DNA of 64,000 nt from Roseiterribacter gracilis (GCA_018332375.1 BOPV01000001.1:2108001-2172000); one strand, 5' to 3'; shown: positions 44,448 to 54,900, numbered from the stretch's first letter. Made by a program: numbers and translations. The notes: generated by a model not told the origin, from the letters alone.

Positions 44448-46163
44448 TCACGACGTTCGCACCGCGTCCGGCGCGAGCAACCGGGTCAGCTTCGCATCGA
44501 TCTCGGCGACCTGCTGGCGCAACGCGTCGATCGAGACCTGCAGCTCGTCGGTCTGGGCCGTGTCAGGCATAGCGGCGAGCAACAGGCCGATCTGCCGTGC
44601 GCCCTCGCGCAGCAGCGCCAGCTCATCTTCGCCATAGATGGAGCGATCTTGCTTGGGCCCAAAGCGAAGGAACGCGGCAAGTTCGCCGCGCTCCAAAATG
44701 CCAACGACCACGCCGCTCCCGTCGCGCACCAATTCGCCGCTTCGTAACCGCACCACCAGGTCCGCGTCGCGATCGAACATGTCGCCGCCGCGCGCAACAA
44801 ATCTGCCACCCGGCGTATGGCGATAACAAATCGCTTCGGCATGCGTCAGTTGCTCTGCGCAGGCGACGAACGCATCGAGCAGCGCGTCGCGCCCGTGATA
44901 GTGCGGCGCGCGATCGAGAAAACCGCGGAACGCACGCTCGCGCGCCCGCCAGGCGCGAAACAGCAGCCGCTCGATCGCCGCTTCGACGGCGCGCCGCAGC
45001 CGCGTCGCGACAACCGCCAGCCCGAACGCGATCGCAAGATCGACCCAACGACTCTCAGCCTGGGTTTCGAAGCGAAGAAACCGGTCGGCCGCTGCAGTGA
45101 GCGCGGCAAAGGCGCCAACCAGCAACAGGCTGGTTGCGCCATAGATCGTGGCACGATTCAGCACGAAGGCGAGGTCGACAATGTGCCGCCGCGACACGGC
45201 GTAGCCGAGTACGATGACTGACAACGGAATCAGCAGGCTTGGCAGCAGCGTGCCCCACGGCGGCGGCAAGTTCAGCCCGAAGCCGAGAACCGCAGCCAAG
45301 AAACTTGCGAGCGTCAGCGCGAACCATTTGATCCGCTCGCGCACGTCAGCACCCGCATGCCGCAAACGCTGTCGCAGCAGAATCGTGGCGATTGGAATAT
45401 ACAAGATCGCGCCCAACGGATCGACATCGGGCATTGCAGCGAGATAGCCGGCAGAGCGCGCCAACGGGTCGCCGCGCGTGACCAGCCCCACCACCGCCAG
45501 AACCGCCATCGCCAATCGAACCGAACGCGGCGGGCGCCACCCGGCAGGCCGCAGGAACGCCGCGCAGGCGAAGGTAAGCGCGCTGTAACCGACGATCCCG
45601 AAAAGAAGCGAGCCGAATGCAAGCGCCCAGCGCAGCGTCTCGGTCGGCATCGCGCTGTGCAAACTGATGGTGATGATACCCAGGATGCCAATTGCGAGCG
45701 CCTGCTCGGCAGGTTGCGCACTACGTCGGCCCGCCAGCAGCAACAAGATCAGGTGGACGACCAGGCTATTGGCGACGAGCAGCAACGGATTGGGTGGAAA
45801 CGGCCCGGCATAGGGCGCTTCCACCGGCACGATTTCGACGCTGCGCACGTCGCCTTGTTGGGGCAGCAGCGTGATCGCAATCGGTTCGGCCGACGCGGCT
45901 GTTCGCGGCCACATTGCGTGCACGATGATGCGGTCGCCCGGCCGCACGCCGGCTTGATCGAGCGGACCGCCCGGCGCAACGCGGTCGACGATGCGCGTGC
46001 GCTCGAACGGCGAATCGGACGGGCGCAGTGCTGCACCCAGCGACGCGCGCGCGCCATTGACCTCGATCTCGTGCCATCGCGGCAAACCGAACCCGAGCGA
46101 CACCCACGAGAACGCGACCATCGCGATGGTGAGCGCAAACAAGGCCGATCGGCGCGCGTTCAT
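44448..46163 (-). CDS. PDZ-multiTM-GAF-like membrane protein, fourth of four tandem paralogues
   Basis: A 571-residue protein. N-terminal membrane anchor, periplasmic PDZ domain (RVAPGGPLDQAGVRPGDRIIV, about 60-85), about seven further helices (about 125-365), then the family linker LNRATIYGATSLLLVGAFAALT, ERLLFRAWRARERAFRGFL, and a GAF-like cytosolic domain ending YGEDELALLREGARQIG. The tail QVSIDALRQQVAEIDAKLTRLL is a coiled coil. No histidine kinase, GGDEF, EAL or HTH domain. ATGA overlap with the upstream paralogue. Function unknown; architecture suggests a sensor without output. Confidence 0.75.
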   Translation of the reverse strand: MNARRSALFALTIAMVAFSWVSLGFGLPRWHEIEVNGARASLGAALRPSDSPFERTRIVDRVAPGGPLDQAGVRPGDRIIVHAMWPRTAASAEPIAITLLPQQGDVRSVEIVPVEAPYAGPFPPNPLLLVANSLVVHLILLLLAGRRSAQPAEQALAIGILGIITISLHSAMPTETLRWALAFGSLLFGIVGYSALTFACAAFLRPAGWRPPRSVRLAMAVLAVVGLVTRGDPLARSAGYLAAMPDVDPLGAILYIPIATILLRQRLRHAGADVRERIKWFALTLASFLAAVLGFGLNLPPPWGTLLPSLLIPLSVIVLGYAVSRRHIVDLAFVLNRATIYGATSLLLVGAFAALTAAADRFLRFETQAESRWVDLAIAFGLAVVATRLRRAVEAAIERLLFRAWRARERAFRGFLDRAPHYHGRDALLDAFVACAEQLTHAEAICYRHTPGGRFVARGGDMFDRDADLVVRLRSGELVRDGSGVVVGILERGELAAFLRFGPKQDRSIYGEDELALLREGARQIGLLLAAMPDTAQTDELQVSIDALRQQVAEIDAKLTRLLAPDAVRTS

Positions 46164-47848
46164 CGCGCGAGCTCTCCCGTCAAATGGTGCGCACGGCCGG
46201 CACGTGCTTCGTCGAGCCGCGTGCGCAACGTCACGATCTCACGCTCCCGCGCCACCGCGCGCAACGCCTGCAGCTCGAACCCCAATTCGCGCAGGCCGCG
46301 TTCGAGCAGCGCGACCTCGTCGCTGCGATAGGCTTGTCCTTCGGGCTTGGCAGCCAGCAGCACGAATCCCGACAGAAGGCCGCCCTGTTGCATCGGCACC
46401 GCCAACGCACCGTTGCCACCACGCCATGCGCGGCGGCTCGCGCGCAACTCGACGACCAACGCATCGTCGCCATCGAACGGCGGCGTATCGGATGATTCAA
46501 ACGCAAGAAAACGACCGTCCTCATCTTGCAGATAGAGGGTCGCCGGCGTTCCGGCGAAGGCGCTGATCTCGGCTACGATCCGGCGGAGCAGCGCTGCCGC
46601 TTCGTTGAAGTGCCCTGCTTGTTCAAGAAATGCACGGAAGCGCAACTCGCGCGCACGCCAGTCGCGGAACAACAGCGCCTCGACTCCCCGTTCGACGCCA
46701 CGCCGCAGCCGCGTTGCGACCACAGCGAGTCCCGCCGCAATCAAGATGTCGAGCCAACGGTCGTCGACCGCCACCACGTTGTGGAGCACGCGATCGCCGA
46801 GCGCGCTCAAGCCTGAGAACGCGCCGATCAGGATCAGACTGGTGGCGCTGAACACCGCCGTGCGATTGACCGCGACGCGAAACTCCAGCACGCGGGCGCG
46901 CAGGACTGTATAGACCAGCAGCGAGAGGCCGAGCGCTTGCAGCAGCATGATGACAAAAGGCGCGCGGCGCCATTCCACCATCGGCGTGTTGCCAATGAAG
47001 TCACTGAGGAACAGCGTGACGAAGCCGGCCAACAGCCAGCGCAGATGTTGCTGGTCGCCCTGCCCTTTGCGGCCAAGCGCGAAGAAAACGATCGCCGCAC
47101 ACGCTACCTGCAGGTGGGGACTTTCGCTCAGCGACTCTGGAACCGGCACCAGCCACCAGAACGCGAGATACAGCGCGCTCGCGAGCAACGACCACAGGAT
47201 GAGCAACGTCCACGGCCATCGGCGGTGGCGCAACCACGCTGGCGCGCCGGCGAAGGCGACGGCAAACCCGGCGAAACAGATATCGGCGAAATTGTTGGCC
47301 ACCACCTGCGACGCGGCGATCGCCATCTGCAAGCCGTTGCTCGCAGCGTATGGCCACGGACCGGAAAAACTGTAGAGGGCCAGTCCAAGCGTCAGCAGGC
47401 GTGGCGCCAAACCTGATGGTCGGCGCCAAGCCAGCAACAGCGCCAGCGCCATGTGGAAGGGTGCGAAAACGTACACGATGCGACGCAGGCCGAAGCCGGG
47501 TGTGTGTTCTGCAGCGAGCGTCACCGTCACCGGTTCGCGTTTTCCGTCGGCGTGCATCCGATCGACGATCAGCGTTTCGCCTGGCGCCCAGGCGCGAAGG
47601 CCGGGACCGCGGAACAGTATCTGGTCGCCGACCTGCAACCCCGCCGCGGCCGCAGGTCCGTTCGGGTCGACTGCGGTGACGATTCGCAAACGCGATGGAA
47701 ACGCTGCTGCCGACGCGTGCAGCATTCGCGTCGTCGCGACCGTCTCCGTCAGCGTCGACTCGACGATACGCGGTGCGACGCTGGCCAGCAGGCCGGCGCT
47801 GCATACGACGATGACGACGATCAGTAAGCGCCAGGCCCGTACGCCCAT
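46160..47848 (-). CDS. PDZ-multiTM-GAF-like membrane protein, third of four tandem paralogues
   Basis: A 562-residue member: signal-anchor helix (WRLLIVVIVVCSAGLLASVAP), PDZ (VDPNGPAAAAGLQVGDQILF), multiple helices, linker VNRTAVFSATSLILIGAF, then EALLFRDWRARELRFRAFLEQAGHF and the GAF-like part closing with YRSDEVALLERGLRELGFELQAL. The GAF region holds PMQQGGLLSGFVLL, a ligand-pocket-like strand. The ATG at 47848 overlaps the previous stop as TGATG; the upstream extension of the frame is rejected. No output domain. Confidence 0.75.
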   Translation of the reverse strand: MGVRAWRLLIVVIVVCSAGLLASVAPRIVESTLTETVATTRMLHASAAAFPSRLRIVTAVDPNGPAAAAGLQVGDQILFRGPGLRAWAPGETLIVDRMHADGKREPVTVTLAAEHTPGFGLRRIVYVFAPFHMALALLLAWRRPSGLAPRLLTLGLALYSFSGPWPYAASNGLQMAIAASQVVANNFADICFAGFAVAFAGAPAWLRHRRWPWTLLILWSLLASALYLAFWWLVPVPESLSESPHLQVACAAIVFFALGRKGQGDQQHLRWLLAGFVTLFLSDFIGNTPMVEWRRAPFVIMLLQALGLSLLVYTVLRARVLEFRVAVNRTAVFSATSLILIGAFSGLSALGDRVLHNVVAVDDRWLDILIAAGLAVVATRLRRGVERGVEALLFRDWRARELRFRAFLEQAGHFNEAAALLRRIVAEISAFAGTPATLYLQDEDGRFLAFESSDTPPFDGDDALVVELRASRRAWRGGNGALAVPMQQGGLLSGFVLLAAKPEGQAYRSDEVALLERGLRELGFELQALRAVAREREIVTLRTRLDEARAGRAHHLTGELAR

Positions 47849-49539
47849 CACGCGCACTCCGCGACAGGCGCGCCACGCTGCTGTGCCAGCTCGCGTTCGA
47901 GCGCCGTGACGCGCAACGCCTGCAGGTCGAGACCAACCTGTCGCACGCAATTCGCCAGCAGCTCGATTTCGTCCGGCCGATAGATTTCGCGGTCGGCTTT
48001 TTCGCCGACCACGACGAACCCGTCGACCCGCCCGCCCTGCTGCATCGGCAACACCCAGCCGCTGCCGTCGCGCATAGCTGCGCCGCGACTGCGCAGCTCA
48101 ACCGCGATCGGCGCATCGACGGCGAAGCTCGGTCCGAGACCCAGATCGTCGATCTGCGCGACATAGAAGTCGGCACCAGCACGGCGGTAGATCGAAACTG
48201 CGTTGCGTCCAATGAATTGTGCCAGCGCGTCGTGCAGCGCCGCCAGCAGCGCGGGGTCGGTTTCGAAATGCGACGAGCGACGCACAAAGGCACGCAGCGC
48301 TGCTTCGCGTGCGTGCAAGTCGCGGAACAACAGACGCTCGACCCAGGCCTCAGCCAGCTTGCGCACGCGCGCAGCCGCCACAGCGAGCCCAACTGTGATG
48401 GCGATGTCGCTCCAATTGCGCGCGACGCCGTCGTCGATATGCAGCACGCGGTCGGTGATCGCCGTCAGCGCTGCGAACAGACCGACCAGCACCAGGCTGG
48501 TGACGCCAAAGACCGCGGCGCGATTGACGGCGAAGCCGAACTCGAACACGCGCCGGCGCAGAATCGCGTAGGCGAAGACGCCGATCGTCACGATCGCCCC
48601 AAGTACCGTCGCCGCATTCAGCGGGACCGTATTTTCCGGATACCAGGCGATCAGGTCGCTGATCCAGTTGGTGGCAAAAGCAAGCCCGATCCAGCGCAAC
48701 CGCTCGCGCGCTTCACCGCCCGACGCGCGCCACCGGCGACGCAGGACGATGGCGATGAACAGATAAACGCACTGCACGTAGATGGCGGGATAGAAATCCA
48801 GCCAGCCCGGCAGGTTCCAGCTATAGCGCTCGAACGCCAGCGCGACGACCTGCAGCGCGGCCGCGACGGGTTGCAGCGTCAGGAAGATGCGCTCGTCGGC
48901 GCGCAACCGGTCTTCCGCCGGGCGCAGAAAATAGAGCGCGAACAGCGCATAGCAGATGTATGCAGACGCCGATCCGATCAGCCACTCGACGATGCCGATG
49001 GTGCGTAGCGTCTCGGTCGGCAGCGCGTCCATGACATCGAACAACGCGTAGGCAGCAAACGCGATCGCAAGCGCACGTTCTGCGAATGCGTCGGCGCGCC
49101 GCACGGCGAGCGCGACCGCGAGGCCCAGCGTTGGAATTGCGGCCACGACGCTGAACCAGATGATGATGCGCGAGAGATCGGCGGGCTCTGCGTCGAGAAC
49201 GATGTCGGCACTGCGGCGCTGGCCGTCGCCGCCGGTGATGTCGACGTGCTGCGTGCTTCCGATTCCGTCGCGGCGCGGCCAACGTCCATGGATCTCGACC
49301 AGATCGCCAACCTGGGCGCCTGCGCGTGCCAGCGGGCCGTCCGGGCGCAGCGCGACGATGGTGCGATCGTTTGTGAAGACCGGCCCGCTGCCCAACACTG
49401 CGCCGATGCTCGGCTGTTCGCCGGAGAGCAATGCGCGAAACGTGGCCGGCGCCGCGAGCGTATAAAATACGATCGTCACGACCGTGAAGATCGCGATGAG
49501 CAGGCGAAATGCGGGGATGACCCAGCGCGGCGTCATCAT
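47848..49539 (-). CDS. PDZ-multiTM-GAF-like membrane protein, second of four tandem paralogues
   Basis: A 563-residue member. N-terminal helix (FRLLIAIFTVVTIVFYTLAA), degenerate PDZ (LRPDGPLARAGAQVGDLVEI), seven or so helices, linker FGFAVNRAAVFGVTSLVLVGLFAALT, VERLLFRDLHAREAALRAFV and GAF-like PMQQGGRVDGFVVVGEKADREIYRPDEIELLANCVRQVG (split here by nothing but runs as one strand-helix unit). Overlaps upstream gene by ATGATG. The short tail lacks the coiled coil seen in the first and last members. Confidence 0.75.
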   Translation of the reverse strand: MMTPRWVIPAFRLLIAIFTVVTIVFYTLAAPATFRALLSGEQPSIGAVLGSGPVFTNDRTIVALRPDGPLARAGAQVGDLVEIHGRWPRRDGIGSTQHVDITGGDGQRRSADIVLDAEPADLSRIIIWFSVVAAIPTLGLAVALAVRRADAFAERALAIAFAAYALFDVMDALPTETLRTIGIVEWLIGSASAYICYALFALYFLRPAEDRLRADERIFLTLQPVAAALQVVALAFERYSWNLPGWLDFYPAIYVQCVYLFIAIVLRRRWRASGGEARERLRWIGLAFATNWISDLIAWYPENTVPLNAATVLGAIVTIGVFAYAILRRRVFEFGFAVNRAAVFGVTSLVLVGLFAALTAITDRVLHIDDGVARNWSDIAITVGLAVAAARVRKLAEAWVERLLFRDLHAREAALRAFVRRSSHFETDPALLAALHDALAQFIGRNAVSIYRRAGADFYVAQIDDLGLGPSFAVDAPIAVELRSRGAAMRDGSGWVLPMQQGGRVDGFVVVGEKADREIYRPDEIELLANCVRQVGLDLQALRVTALERELAQQRGAPVAECA

Positions 49540-51263
49540 GCGGTCTGCGACAAAGGGCTAAGCTTGGATTCGATCCGGTCGAGCCGTTCGACAATCGAGT
49601 CAAAGCGATCCGACTCGCGCACGACAAGCTGCAACGCTTGCAGATCGTTGCCGACCTGTCTTGCCGCACCGGCCAGCAATTCGATCTCGTCGGGCCGGTA
49701 GATCTCGCCGTTGGCGCGCGGCTTCAGCAACACGACGCCGAACAGCGCACCACCCCGCCGCATCGGCAGCGCCAGCCCGCCGTGCCAGCGCACCGCCCCA
49801 CTCGTCGCGCGCAACTCGACCGTCAGCGCAGCATCGACGTCGAGCGGGGCTGCGTCGCCGCGCACCGACGTGAACCGGCCGTCCGGCGCCTGCAGCAATA
49901 TTGCCGCGGCGTCTGCACCGGCGAACTGCGTCAGCAACGCCGCAAATCCATCCAGCAACGGGTCTGGTCGCGTGAAATGCGCGGCGCGCTGCAGGAAGTC
50001 GCGTAACGCCTGTTCGCGCGCGCGCCAGCTTTGAAACAACAGCCGCTCGACCCAATCTTCGACCAGCTTGCGCAGCCGCGTCGCGGCGATTGCCAGCACA
50101 AAGGTGATCGCAATGTCGATCCAGTTGCGCTCGGCGCCGTCGTCAAACCGCAACAGCCGGTCGGCGAGTGCGGTGCAGGCGGCGAACAGACCAACCAGCA
50201 ACAGGCTGGTCGCGCCGAACACCGTGGCGCGATTGATCGCAAAGCCGAAATCGATCACGCGGTGCCGCAGCAGCGCATAGACGAGCAGAATCGCACCGGT
50301 GATTTTCGCGACATACGAAACCAGGCCGATGACGAGAAAGGATTGCCAGACCGGGATCGGCGTCGCGCCAATCAGGTCACCCGCCAGCACCGCCGTCGTC
50401 GCAATCGCAATCCATCGAAAGCGCTGCCGGTCCTCGCCGCCGGCTTTCGACCAGCCGCGCCACAAGGCCTGCGCGACCAGCGTGCAGACCAGCAGAAGCG
50501 CGCCGTATTGCGGCGTCGCATACATGTAATGCGGCATGTACAGCCGCAGGCGAAAGAGACTGAACAAGACCGAGGCGGCAAGGACGCAGATGCCTAGCAA
50601 GGTCCATCGTAGCGGCGCGCGGAAGCCGGCCCCGCTGGTTCGCTCGCGCACATAGAAGACGACGAACAAGGCAAGGCAGAGCGGTGCCGTGCTGAGGCTG
50701 AAGGTCCAGCTCATTTGCCCGGCCATGCGCAGCGCGTCGTCGTCGATATAGGCGTAGGCGCTGGTCTGGCCGTAGAGCGCAAAGGCAAGCGCCAGCAGCC
50801 GCGACGGCAATGTCGACGGTCCGCGCCATGCCACCAGCGCGGCCAGCGCAAGGAACAAGGTGAAGCCGACATAGAGCAGCCGGCGTACGAACAGCGTGAA
50901 CTGTTCGGGTATGGCATCGACGGGAAGCGTCAGCATTTCGCTGCTACCGTCGGCGCGATAGACCAGCAACGACACTGTGAGACCCGGTCGCGGCGCGTAT
51001 TGCGTATGTACCGGGATCTCGGCCACATCGCCGACTTTCAAACCGGCGCGATCTGCTGGTCCCCCTTCCGCGATGCTGGTGAGGACGATACGGCCGCTGA
51101 AGAGATGGCCGCCTTCCGCCTGGAAGCCGAAACCGGTCGAGCCGCTCTGGCCGGTCGTCATCTGTTCGATCCAGCTTGGCGCCTCCAACGCGACCAGCAC
51201 GAATCCCCAGAACGCCATCAGCAACGCGGCCAGACGCAGGAAGCGATCGGTGGTGCGTGTCAT
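49536..51263 (-). CDS. PDZ-multiTM-GAF-like membrane protein, first of four tandem paralogues
   Basis: A 575-residue protein heading the operon. N-terminal helix (FLRLAALLMAFWGFVLVALEA), PDZ (SIAEGGPADRAGLKVGDVAEI), helices from about 130 to 400, linker AINRATVFGATSLLLVGLFAACT, VERLLFQSWRAREQALRDFLQ and GAF-like IYRPDEIELLAGAARQVGNDLQAL. Ends in a predicted coiled coil (DSIVERLDRIESKLSPL). ATG at 51263; GTG at 51275 possible. The linker resembles the segment that joins membrane helices to GAF in large sensor kinases such as PrsK, but the kinase is missing. Confidence 0.75.
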   Translation of the reverse strand: MTRTTDRFLRLAALLMAFWGFVLVALEAPSWIEQMTTGQSGSTGFGFQAEGGHLFSGRIVLTSIAEGGPADRAGLKVGDVAEIPVHTQYAPRPGLTVSLLVYRADGSSEMLTLPVDAIPEQFTLFVRRLLYVGFTLFLALAALVAWRGPSTLPSRLLALAFALYGQTSAYAYIDDDALRMAGQMSWTFSLSTAPLCLALFVVFYVRERTSGAGFRAPLRWTLLGICVLAASVLFSLFRLRLYMPHYMYATPQYGALLLVCTLVAQALWRGWSKAGGEDRQRFRWIAIATTAVLAGDLIGATPIPVWQSFLVIGLVSYVAKITGAILLVYALLRHRVIDFGFAINRATVFGATSLLLVGLFAACTALADRLLRFDDGAERNWIDIAITFVLAIAATRLRKLVEDWVERLLFQSWRAREQALRDFLQRAAHFTRPDPLLDGFAALLTQFAGADAAAILLQAPDGRFTSVRGDAAPLDVDAALTVELRATSGAVRWHGGLALPMRRGGALFGVVLLKPRANGEIYRPDEIELLAGAARQVGNDLQALQLVVRESDRFDSIVERLDRIESKLSPLSQTA

Positions 51264-51453
51264 TACGCGCTCCACGGCAGCGAAGCGGCGCCGCGCGCGG
51301 TCTCTGTTCCGCTACGAACGATGCTGACGGCGCGCGGCAGCGACAGGCATTCGAACACCAGCGCAAATGCAAGCGCCGCAAAAAGCAGCAGCTGCACTGC
51401 GCGACTGGTTCGCGCCGACTGCATCGGCGTCGCGCGCCGTCAGGACGTTGGGT

Positions 51454-51762
51454 TTAGCTCGCTTTCGGCTTCGGCGCTTTCAACTCGCGCGAATTGCCGT
51501 TCGGCGCCAGATGCAGACGCACGTCCTTGCCGGCCTTGGTCGCCGTACCGGTCCAGCCGCCGCGCATCTTGTCGGAAGTCAACTTCATGTCGCTATAGCC
51601 GCGCTTTTCCAAGGTGCGCAGAAAAGCGTCCGGCGGCGTGGCGCCGGCACCGGCCTGCGCCGCAGCCGACGGCGCAGCAGCAGGCGGCGTGGTTTGCGCC
51701 ATGGCGGGCAGCGCCGACACGGACAGAGCAGCGACGAGCAGCAACAAGCGAGCCTTCAACAT
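51454..51762 (-). CDS. small exported PepSY-like protein
   Basis: A 102-residue protein with Sec signal (ARLLLLVAALSVSALPAMAQ), an Ala/Pro-rich linker and a C-terminal segment FLRTLEKRGYSDMKLTSDKMRGGWTGTATKAGKDVRLHL (given here in the order it occurs, in two strands) reminiscent of a single PepSY repeat. AGGGGAA precedes the ATG at 51762. It lies 190 bases upstream of the PDZ operon on the same strand and might be co-transcribed or share its signal. Confidence 0.65.
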   Translation of the reverse strand: MLKARLLLLVAALSVSALPAMAQTTPPAAAPSAAAQAGAGATPPDAFLRTLEKRGYSDMKLTSDKMRGGWTGTATKAGKDVRLHLAPNGNSRELKAPKPKAS

Positions 51763-51836
51763 GCAATTCCCCTGTGATCGTGAGACGGCACGCTTGTGTC
51801 GCGCGCGCGTCGGATTTCGGTCGCACTGAAACGCAA

Positions 51837-51881
51837 AACCGCCCGCCTGCATAGTCTTTGAGACCAGCAAAGCGGGCGGTT
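51837..51881 (-). terminator. rho-independent terminator of the autotransporter gene
   Basis: AACCGCCCGC (51837-51846) pairs with GCGGGCGGTT (51872-51881), a 10-bp GC-rich stem with a 25-base loop that has its own small GTCT/AGAC stem. Read leftward, the stem is followed by a TTTT run. It lies about 70 bases past the autotransporter stop. Confidence 0.6.
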
Positions 51882-51903
51882 GTTAGAAAGCTTGCATGGA
51901 GTT

Positions 51904-51968
51904 TAGAAGCGCATCCGCGCCCCGCGCTAGAAGCGCATCCGCGCCCTGCGCTAGAAGCGCATCCGCGC
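51904..51968 (-). repeat. triplicated 24-bp unit carrying the last codons and stop of the autotransporter
   Basis: The 17-mer TAGAAGCGCATCCGCGC occurs at 51904, 51928 and 51952, spaced exactly 24 bases. On the minus strand each copy reads GCG-CGG-ATG-CGC-TTC (Ala-Arg-Met-Arg-Phe) followed by an in-frame stop (TAG, TAG, TAA). Copy three is the annotated C-terminus; the other two lie downstream. The two full units differ at one base. Confidence 0.92.
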
Positions 51969-54900
51969 TACGAACCGTCCGTCATAGGCGCGGTAGCCGC
52001 TGCGGTCTTCGCCGCCCAGCTCCAACCCGATATCGGCAATCCGGTCGCCGCCGCGCAGCGCAATGCGGGCCAGCGGCGCGCCGCCCTGCAGCTTCTGCGG
52101 GTCGAGCGTGAAGCTGGGACCGCCGCTGAGGAATTGCGCCGTCGTCGACGCGGCGCCGTCACCGAACAGCTGGCGATAACCGACTTCCACTTCCGGACGC
52201 CATTTGAAGGCGCCGCTACCGAGTGCAGCGCCGAATGCGACGGTGCCTTCGATCGCACCCTGGGTGGAGTTGCGGCTGCCCACCTGCAAATTGAACCCAT
52301 CGCTGGTGCCGCGTTCGGCGTGTTCGTTTTCCTGCAGGATCAGATAGCTCGCCGCGACTTTCGGGCGGGCATAGAAGCTGCCCCACAAATCGGCCTTGTA
52401 CGACAGCGCGGCGCGCACCGAACCGAGCAGGCCGCCCCAACGCGCTTCGGCGTTGCGCGTGAACGACGCGTCGTTGGCATCGGTTGAGGTCAGCTTGCGC
52501 GTGCTGCCGGAATTTACGTAACCGCCATTGACGCTGGCCGACACGTTGATGCCGTTGCCGCTCTCCTGCCAGTACGCGCCAAGCAGGTATGAGTTCGAGA
52601 CGGTGCGGTTGTCGGGATCGGAATCCTTGTCGTCGACCCACGAACGCAGCGACGACAGCGAGAAGCCGTAGGTGCCGATCGACGTGTTGGGCTTTTCCCA
52701 GCCGATCGCGAGACCGTAACCACCGCCACGGAAAGCCGGCGCCTGATCGCGTTCGCGCGTCGCACCAAAGCCGAACGGCTGCACCCAGAACCCATCGCGC
52801 GCCGGGCGCAGATTCAACGCGTCTTCGCCCTGCGCACGCACCAACGCGTCGACGCCCTGGCTGAGCGTGTAGAACTGGCCGCCAGCAAACGCGGGCAGCA
52901 TGCGTTCGTACAGCGTTTTGAAGCTGGCCTGGTTGACCGCGCGCGAGAAGGCCTGGCCGAGCTGCACGTCTTTGTCGTGCTGCTGGAAGATCGCGTCATA
53001 GGCCTGCGCGCCGACGGTGATGCCGGCTTCGGCAGCGGTGCGACGGCGCACCTGCACGCCGATCGTGCCGGCCGCGGCGCTTTGCACCAAAGTCGCATTG
53101 TAGAAGTACGGCACGTCGCCCAGCGTGACCTGGCTTTGCAGTTGCGCCGACGGTGCGGTGATCAAAGTGAGTGCGAGCGGCGCCGTCAGCTTAGACTGAA
53201 TGTCGAGGCCGAGCCGCGAACCCTGCACCAGATTGACGCCGCCGCTCGATGCAATGCTGCCGAACCGGCCGGTCGCGGGATCGACCGCGAGAACAACCTG
53301 GCCCTGCGCGCCGACATTCAGGCTCGACACGTTGAGCTGGCCAAAGCCGGTCTGCACCAGCTTGCCGTTGGCAACGCCGACGACGACGCGGCCGTCCGTG
53401 TCGGTGACCGAACCGGTCAGCACGGCGCCGTTGTTGATGTTCAGCGTGTCGGCACCGTTGCCGAACGCAACGCCGCCTTTCAACGTGCCCGCATTCAGGT
53501 TCAGCGTGTCGTTGCCCGATCCGAACAGCACGTCGCCGATTACGCTCGGCGCGGTGGTCGAGCCTGCGATCTGCGTTTGGTTGAAAGTGACGCCGCTGGT
53601 GTTGGCGCGCACGTCGATCGCGGTGCGCGAACCGACCGTCGCCTCGCCCGCCGTGCCCGGATTGACCGCGGTGACGATCCGTCCCTGGTTGCCGATCGCG
53701 GTCAGCGTGCCCGACAGATCCTGAATTGCGACCGCGGCGCCGGCGACCGGCGTGTGCGTGCCGCTGGTGCCGTTGACCGACGCGCTGATCGTGCCCGAGT
53801 TGGCGATCGAGTTCAGCGTCGCACCTTGTTCGATGCGCACGGCGGAAACCGTGATCGCCGATTCCGCAATCCCGTTCGCCTGAATCGAGCCTTCGTTGCG
53901 CAGGGCCGGTACGATCGCACCAGCCGCAGCGCGCAACGCCGTCGAATTGGCGGCGTAGGCATTGGCGTTGATCTGGCCCGTATTGCGAATGCCGCCGTCG
54001 AGCGTGACCGTACCGCCCTGGCCACCGATCTGCAGCGCCGTCGCGGTGATGTTGTTGTAGATGCCGTCCGACGCCAGCGCGCCGCGCACCAGCAAGGCCG
54101 CATTGTCAGTGTCGGCACCGGCAATGCCGAGACGCGAATTGGCGCTGCCACCGATCAACAAAGCCGGGGCCGAGCCCGAGCTGGTCAAGGCGCCGGACGT
54201 GTCGACGATGATGCCGTTGCCGACATCGCCGGCGACGCGAACCACCGGCCCGCCTTGCAGCAGGTCGTTCGGACCCAGCGCCGCAAGCGCGGCCGCATCG
54301 GTCGGGCGTACCGTGTTGAGATAGCCGGTCGCGGTCATCGAATTCTGCAGCGTCAGGCGCCCCAGGATCGATTGTTCGAACGAAGCCGCCGACGCGTTCT
54401 GGCCTTTCGCGATGATCGTGCCGCTGACCGTGACGTCGCCGACGACGACGCCGCGCGTGCGCAGGCCGACCGAATTGTTGCCGGTGATCTGGGTCGAACC
54501 GCCCAGCGCGATGAATCCTTCGAGCCGCGTCTCGAGCGAAATGCCGGCCGAGTTGTTGCCGATCACCGTGATGTTGCCGGTGCCCTGCGTGATCGAGCCG
54601 AAGAACGGATTCGGGCCGGTCACCTGGATGCCGAAGCGGCGCTCGCCGTTGGTCAACGGGATCGTGGTCGCCGGCGTCGTATCCGAGATCGTGATCGAAC
54701 CGTTGTTGGTGACGGTGCCGGTGTTGCCGCCGCGCACCGCGATGCCGACCGCGTCGTTGGCATCGAGAATCTTGATCGTGCCTTCGTTGACGATCTGGTT
54801 GTTGCTGTCGAGCGTCGCGGCCGCGCCCGCACCGCTCGTCTGCAACGTACCCGCCGACGTCACGCGAACGTCGTCGCGTGCGCCGTTATTTGCCGTCGAC

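Noticed and set aside
51904..51968. Possible CRISPR or minisatellite
   Set aside because: Only three copies with 7-base gaps, no spacers of 30-40 bases; it is a coding-end duplication.
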